64,000 nucleotides of DNA from DASUZB01 sp035535495 (lineage in GTDB: Bacteria; Actinomycetota; CALGFH01), in assembly GCA_035535495.1 (NCBI GenBank), contig DATLQA010000029.1:8747-72746 (forward strand). Direction: 5' to 3'. Position numbers and translations under genes: made by a program. Shown piece after piece: positions 60,249-64,000 of this stretch; within the stretch, counting starts at the first letter, position 1, and the number at the start of each line of letters is the position of its first letter. The notes below the pieces were generated by a model. The model worked only from the letters and a program-made list of their open reading frames with translations, had not been told where the DNA came from and did not search any database.

Positions 60249-63200
60249 CTAGCTCCGCGGCGCCGGGCGCAGCCACAGACGAACCTCCTGCCCGTCCACC
60301 TCCACCCGCGCGTCGTGGCCGTCTCCCTGGGGGGCGCGGTGCAGCGCGGTGGCCAGCGTCTCGCCGAGCAGGTAGTCGCGGTGGGCCGCGACCGCCTCGG
60401 CGAGGGCGCCCTCCGCCTTGACCGCCAGCTCGATGCGGTCGTCCACCGCCAGGTCGGCCGCCCTGCGCAGGTCCTGCACGGCACGGACCAGCTCACGGGC
60501 GAGGCCCTCGCGGCGCAGCTCCGGCGTGACCTCGAGATCCAGGGCGACGCTGACCGGGCCCTCGCGGACCACGCGCCAGCCGGTCACCGGCTCCTCGACC
60601 ACGCCGACCTCGTCAGGCCCCAGCTCGACCGGGCCGACCCCGGCCACCTCGACGGTGACCCGGTCGCCGGCGGCCAGCCGGGGGGCGAGCGCGGCGGCGT
60701 CGGCGTCGCGGACCGCGGCCGCCACGGGCTGCGCCTGCCTGCCGAAGCGGGGGCCGAGGGCGCGGAAGTTGGGCACCAGCCGGAAGGCGACCAGCCCGGC
60801 CTCGCCCTCGGCCATGGCCACCTGCTTGACGTTGAGCTCGCCGGCGACCAGGTCGAGCAGCGGCTCGACCGCGTGCCGCCGCCGCGGGTCGACCGTGACC
60901 AGGGCCCTGGCAAGCGGCTGGCGGACCTTCACCTTGGCCTCGGTGCGGGCCTGGCGGCCCAGGCCGACCAGGCGGCGCACCTCCGCCATCGCGGCGAGCA
61001 GCTCGGCGTCGCCGGCCGCCGGCTCGTCCCGCGGCCAGCTCGCCAGGTGCACGGAGTCCGGCGCTGCGACGTCCGGCTCGACCCGGGCGTCGGACGCCAC
61101 CACCAGCCCCTGCCACAGCTCCTCGGCGACGAACGGGGCGTACGGCGCCAGCAGCAGCGAGAGGGTCGACAGGCAGTGCCACAGGGTCTGGAACGCCGCC
61201 TGCCCGCCCTCGCCACCGCCGCGCCAGAAGCGCCGGCGGGAGAGGCGCACGTACCAGTTGGACAGGTCGTCGACGAACGCGGTCAGCCGGCGGGCGCCGC
61301 CGGTGGCGTCGTAGTCGTCGAGGTCGGCGGTGACCCCCTTGACGGTCTCGGCCAGCCGCGCCAGCACCCAGCGGTCGAGCCGCTCGGCCGCGCCGCCGGC
61401 GGTGCCGCCGGCCTCGACGGTGGACGGCGTGAACCCGCGCTCGAGGCGCGCGTACAGGGTGAAGAAGGCGTAGGTGTTCCACAGCGTCAGGAAGAACGAC
61501 CTGGTGACCTCTTCGAGCGCCTTCGGGCCGAGCCGCCTGGCGACCCACGGCGACCCGCCGGCCAGCATGAACCAGCGCAGCGGGTCGGCACCGTAGGTGT
61601 CGAGCAGCTCGAACGGGTCGAGCACGTTGCCCAGGCTCTTGGACATCTTGCGCCCGTCGGCGTCCACAATGTGGCCGAGGCAGACCACGTTGCGGTACGG
61701 CGTCCGGTCGAACAGCATCACCGACACCGCCAGCAGGGAGTAGAACCACCCCCTGGTCTGGTCGATCGCCTCGGAGATGAAGTCGGCCGGGAACGCCCGC
61801 GCGAAGGCCTCCCTGCCGTCCGGCTCGTGCGGGTGGCCCCACTGCGCGAACGGCATCGAGCCCGAGTCGAACCAGGCGTCGAGCACGTCGGGCACGCGGC
61901 GGGCCGGCTGGCCGCACTCCGGGCAGGCGAAGGTGACCTCGTCGACGAACGGGCGGTGCGGGTCAAGGCCGGACAGCTCCCGTTCGGCCCTGGCGGACAG
62001 GTCGGCCAGGCTCTCCACCGCGGTCACGTGACCGTTCTCACAGCGCCACAGCGGCAGCGGCGTCCCCCAGTAGCGTGCCCGGGACAGCGCCCAGTCGACG
62101 TTGTGGGCGAGCCAGTCGCCGAAGCGCCCGTCGCGGATGTGCTCCGGCCGCCAGCCGACGGTGGCGTTCTCCGCCAGCATGCGGTCCTTCACCGCCGTGG
62201 TGCGCGCGTACCAGGAGGTGAGCGCGTAGTAGAGCAGCGGCGTCTTGCAGCGCCAGCAGTGCGGGTAGTCGTGCCGCACGGTCTCGTCGCGCCACAGCGT
62301 CCCCGCCGCTCTGAGCAGCTCCACCAGCACCGGGTCGGCCGCCTTGACGTGCATGCCGCCGACCTCTTCGACCGTCTCGGTGAAGCGGCCCTCGCGGTCG
62401 ACCGGGTGCAGCACGGGCAGGCCCTCGCGCCGGCCGATCTCCATGTCCTCAGCGCCGTAGGCAGGGGCCATGTGCACCAGGCCGGTGCCGTCGGTGGTGG
62501 TGACGTAGTCGGCCGGGACCACCCGCCAGCCGCGCGCGGCCTCCTCCGGCGCCACCGGGACCAGCTCGAACGGCCGCTGGTAGGTGGTGCCGATCAGCTC
62601 GCCGGCCGGCACCTGCCTGAGCACCTTGGCGTGCTCGCCGACCGCGCCGGCGACCAGGTCGCGCGCGAGCACCAGGCGGTAGGTGCCGCCGCCCGGCCCG
62701 TCCGCCTCGACCAGCACGTACTCGACCTCGGGGTTGGCGGCGACGCCCGCGTTCGACACCAGCGTCCAGGGCGTGGTGGTCCACACCAGCAGGCCGGCGC
62801 GCTCGGCGGCGAGCTGGCCCGAGGTGACCGCGAACACCACCGAGACCGAGGGGTCCTCGACCTCCTGGTAGGCGTCCAGGCCGAGCTCGGCGTCGGACAG
62901 GCCGGTGCCGCAGCGCGGGCAGTAGGGGAGCACCTTGTAGTCCTCGAAGAGCAGGCCGCGCCGGTGCAGCTCCGCGAGGGCCCACCAGACGCTCTGCACG
63001 TAGGCGGCGTCCATGGTGCGGTATGGCTGCCCGGTGTCGATCCAGAAGCCGATCCGCTCGGTCAGGTCCTCGAAGACGTCGACGTAGCGCTCGACCGACT
63101 CGCGGCAGCGGGCGTTGAACGCCTCGACGCCGTATGCCTCGATCTCCTGCTTGTGGCGGAGGCCGAGCTCCTTCTCGACCTCGATCTCGACCGGGAGGCC

Positions 63201-63470
63201 GTGGCAGTCCCAGCCGCCCTTGCGCTCCACCCGGTAGCCGCGCATGGTCCTGAAGCGCGGGAACACGTCCTTGAAGACGCGCGCCTCCACGTGGTGGACG
63301 CCCGGCCGCCCGTTGGCGGTCGGCGGGCCCTCGTAGAACCGGAATTCCTCGGCGCCGACGCGCTGGTCGAGGGAGCGCTCGAACACCTTGCGCTCGCGCC
63401 ACAGCGCGAGCACCCGCCGGTCGAGCGCAGGCAGGTCGAGGCGGGGATCGACGTCGGGGAACTGGCCCAT
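60249..63470 (-). CDS. ileS: Isoleucyl-tRNA synthetase, type 2 (eukaryote-like)
   Basis: 1,073 residues from the ATG at 63470 with GGAGGAG nine bases upstream. Charges tRNA-Ile with isoleucine. The first signature reads G57-V-H-H60 (the canonical HxGH order with positions 1 and 3 swapped), the second is K608-M-S-K-S612. An editing domain (VWTTTPWTL, about 255) and the long type-2 C-terminal domain are present. GXHH IleRS2 enzymes are known to tolerate mupirocin extremely well, so this enzyme is predicted mupirocin-insensitive. Controlled by the T-box leader upstream. Confidence 0.97.
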   Translation of the reverse strand: MGQFPDVDPRLDLPALDRRVLALWRERKVFERSLDQRVGAEEFRFYEGPPTANGRPGVHHVEARVFKDVFPRFRTMRGYRVERKGGWDCHGLPVEIEVEKELGLRHKQEIEAYGVEAFNARCRESVERYVDVFEDLTERIGFWIDTGQPYRTMDAAYVQSVWWALAELHRRGLLFEDYKVLPYCPRCGTGLSDAELGLDAYQEVEDPSVSVVFAVTSGQLAAERAGLLVWTTTPWTLVSNAGVAANPEVEYVLVEADGPGGGTYRLVLARDLVAGAVGEHAKVLRQVPAGELIGTTYQRPFELVPVAPEEAARGWRVVPADYVTTTDGTGLVHMAPAYGAEDMEIGRREGLPVLHPVDREGRFTETVEEVGGMHVKAADPVLVELLRAAGTLWRDETVRHDYPHCWRCKTPLLYYALTSWYARTTAVKDRMLAENATVGWRPEHIRDGRFGDWLAHNVDWALSRARYWGTPLPLWRCENGHVTAVESLADLSARAERELSGLDPHRPFVDEVTFACPECGQPARRVPDVLDAWFDSGSMPFAQWGHPHEPDGREAFARAFPADFISEAIDQTRGWFYSLLAVSVMLFDRTPYRNVVCLGHIVDADGRKMSKSLGNVLDPFELLDTYGADPLRWFMLAGGSPWVARRLGPKALEEVTRSFFLTLWNTYAFFTLYARLERGFTPSTVEAGGTAGGAAERLDRWVLARLAETVKGVTADLDDYDATGGARRLTAFVDDLSNWYVRLSRRRFWRGGGEGGQAAFQTLWHCLSTLSLLLAPYAPFVAEELWQGLVVASDARVEPDVAAPDSVHLASWPRDEPAAGDAELLAAMAEVRRLVGLGRQARTEAKVKVRQPLARALVTVDPRRRHAVEPLLDLVAGELNVKQVAMAEGEAGLVAFRLVPNFRALGPRFGRQAQPVAAAVRDADAAALAPRLAAGDRVTVEVAGVGPVELGPDEVGVVEEPVTGWRVVREGPVSVALDLEVTPELRREGLARELVRAVQDLRRAADLAVDDRIELAVKAEGALAEAVAAHRDYLLGETLATALHRAPQGDGHDARVEVDGQEVRLWLRPAPRS

Positions 63471-63478
63471 CGGGTGGT

Positions 63479-63810
63479 CTCCTCCGCGGTCCGGGACGTT
63501 GCGCTGGTCCGTTGGCGAAGGGACGAGGCCGAGGCCCCGCGGTACCACCCTCCTTGCCATCCTGGCCCGCGCCGCGGGCAGGACGACCGCTCACCGCCAC
63601 CCGGCTGGATGGCCTCCCGCTGTCACGGGCGGGCCCGGCTGCGTCTACTGGGCGGGAGGTTCGCCGCGGCAGCCGCTGGCGGCCTGGCCTCGCACCGTTC
63701 GGGCAGCGGCTCGGGGAGGATCTTCGCGGGCGCCGTGTCACCGGGCTTCCACCGGCCCCGGCTCGCTGGTGGCCGTGCCACCCGCTACTCGTTCCCGTCG
63801 TCGCCTGTAC
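63479..63810 (-). promoter_or_regulatory. Translational T-box riboswitch of ileS
   Basis: On the minus strand, the T-box core AGGGTGGTACCGCGG runs from 63551 to 63537. A stem-I specifier AUC (Ile codon) is at 63721-63719, in a CGAAGATCCTCC context as in the mycobacterial ileS leader. Downstream, CCGCGG (63484-63489) overlaps the ribosome-binding site GGAGGAG (63479-63485) and can pair with the same CCGCGG of the T-box, so uncharged tRNA-Ile would free translation. There is no terminator, as expected for the actinobacterial, translation-controlling class. A -10-like TACACT is at 63820-63815. Confidence 0.88.
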
Positions 63811-63811
63811 C

Positions 63812-64000
63812 CGCAGTGTAACCGTTCTCCGCGGCGGGCACGCACCGATTTCCCACGCTCCGCCACCAGCCCCTCCGACGTCTCCAGATGGGGGAAACAC
63901 CACCGGCTGGTTCGGATTCGACGTGTGGTCGGACGGCGATCTCACCGCCGTGACCGCAAATATCGCTGGCTATCCCGGCGACAAGCCCGCGGGGACCCTG
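63812..64000 (+). pseudogene. Fragment resembling a V8-like (glutamyl) serine protease, cut by window edge
   Basis: In the frame through 63896 the sequence reads GNTTGWFGF, then DLTAVTANIAGYPGDKPAG, a pattern typical of V8/glutamyl-endopeptidase proteins just before the active Ser. The catalytic His and Asp that should lie ~100 residues earlier are missing: upstream is the ileS T-box leader. It is therefore a remnant, or the start lies in an unusual place; the rest is beyond 64000. Confidence 0.4.

Overview
This is a contiguous piece of a very high-GC chromosome from an actinobacterium. The evidence is a division and cell-wall (dcw) cluster in actinobacterial order without ftsA, with SepF, YggT and a DivIVA/Wag31 protein downstream of ftsZ. 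DUF3040, DUF3052 and DUF4032 proteins, a meso-DAP type MurE and a eukaryote-like (type 2) isoleucyl-tRNA synthetase behind a translational T-box leader point the same way. The lineage cannot be fixed more closely from sequence alone; several tails and unit fusions do not resemble the best-studied mycobacteria or streptomycetes.

Left part (1-27.7 kb) is mixed housekeeping and accessory content: the end of a possible Lrp-like protein, a cyclase/AAA/TPR regulator, endonuclease IV, a PASTA Ser/Thr kinase, dxs, two lipoproteins, a DUF4032 protein, a TetR-controlled ABC-2 exporter with an asymmetric pair of ATPases, a broken AAA+ gene, an MFS exporter, a polyprenyl synthase, a metallo-hydrolase, a 1,132-residue SF1-helicase-like/PLD-like/zinc protein whose Walker A and HKD signatures are both degenerate, an M23 peptidase, DinB, a crotonase and a DUF3040 protein.

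Middle part (27.7-37.4 kb) holds a TgpA-DUF58-MoxR operon ending at a bidirectional terminator, then a TetR regulator, an orphan GAF-PAS histidine kinase, an HNH nuclease and a membrane metallophosphoesterase.

Right part (37.6-58.6 kb) is the dcw cluster: mraZ-rsmH-ftsL-ftsI-murE-murF-mraY-murD-ftsW-murG-murC-murB-ftsQ-ftsZ-pgeF-yggS-sepF-yggT-divIVA, mostly with 1-8 bp overlaps. It starts from a clear promoter overlapped by three 10-bp-phased MraZ-type boxes; strong hairpins separate ftsL from ftsI, and ftsZ has its own promoter in the end of ftsQ. A G-rich hairpin repeat family lies at the 3' ends of murF and murD, before ftsZ and before the metallophosphoesterase, and has been read into the MurF and MurD C-termini. 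Beyond lie a MarR-DUF3052 pair, a putative HExxH peptidase and ileS with its T-box. A fragment resembling a V8-like protease reaches the right edge.

Together the right half makes lipid II (murE to murG, mraY), exports or polymerises it (ftsW, ftsI), and places it at the septum or pole (ftsZ, sepF, ftsQ, ftsL, DivIVA). The PASTA kinase and M23 peptidase may connect to the same wall process, and dxs plus the prenyl synthase supply isoprenoid precursors. All calls are from reading motifs; no database search was possible.
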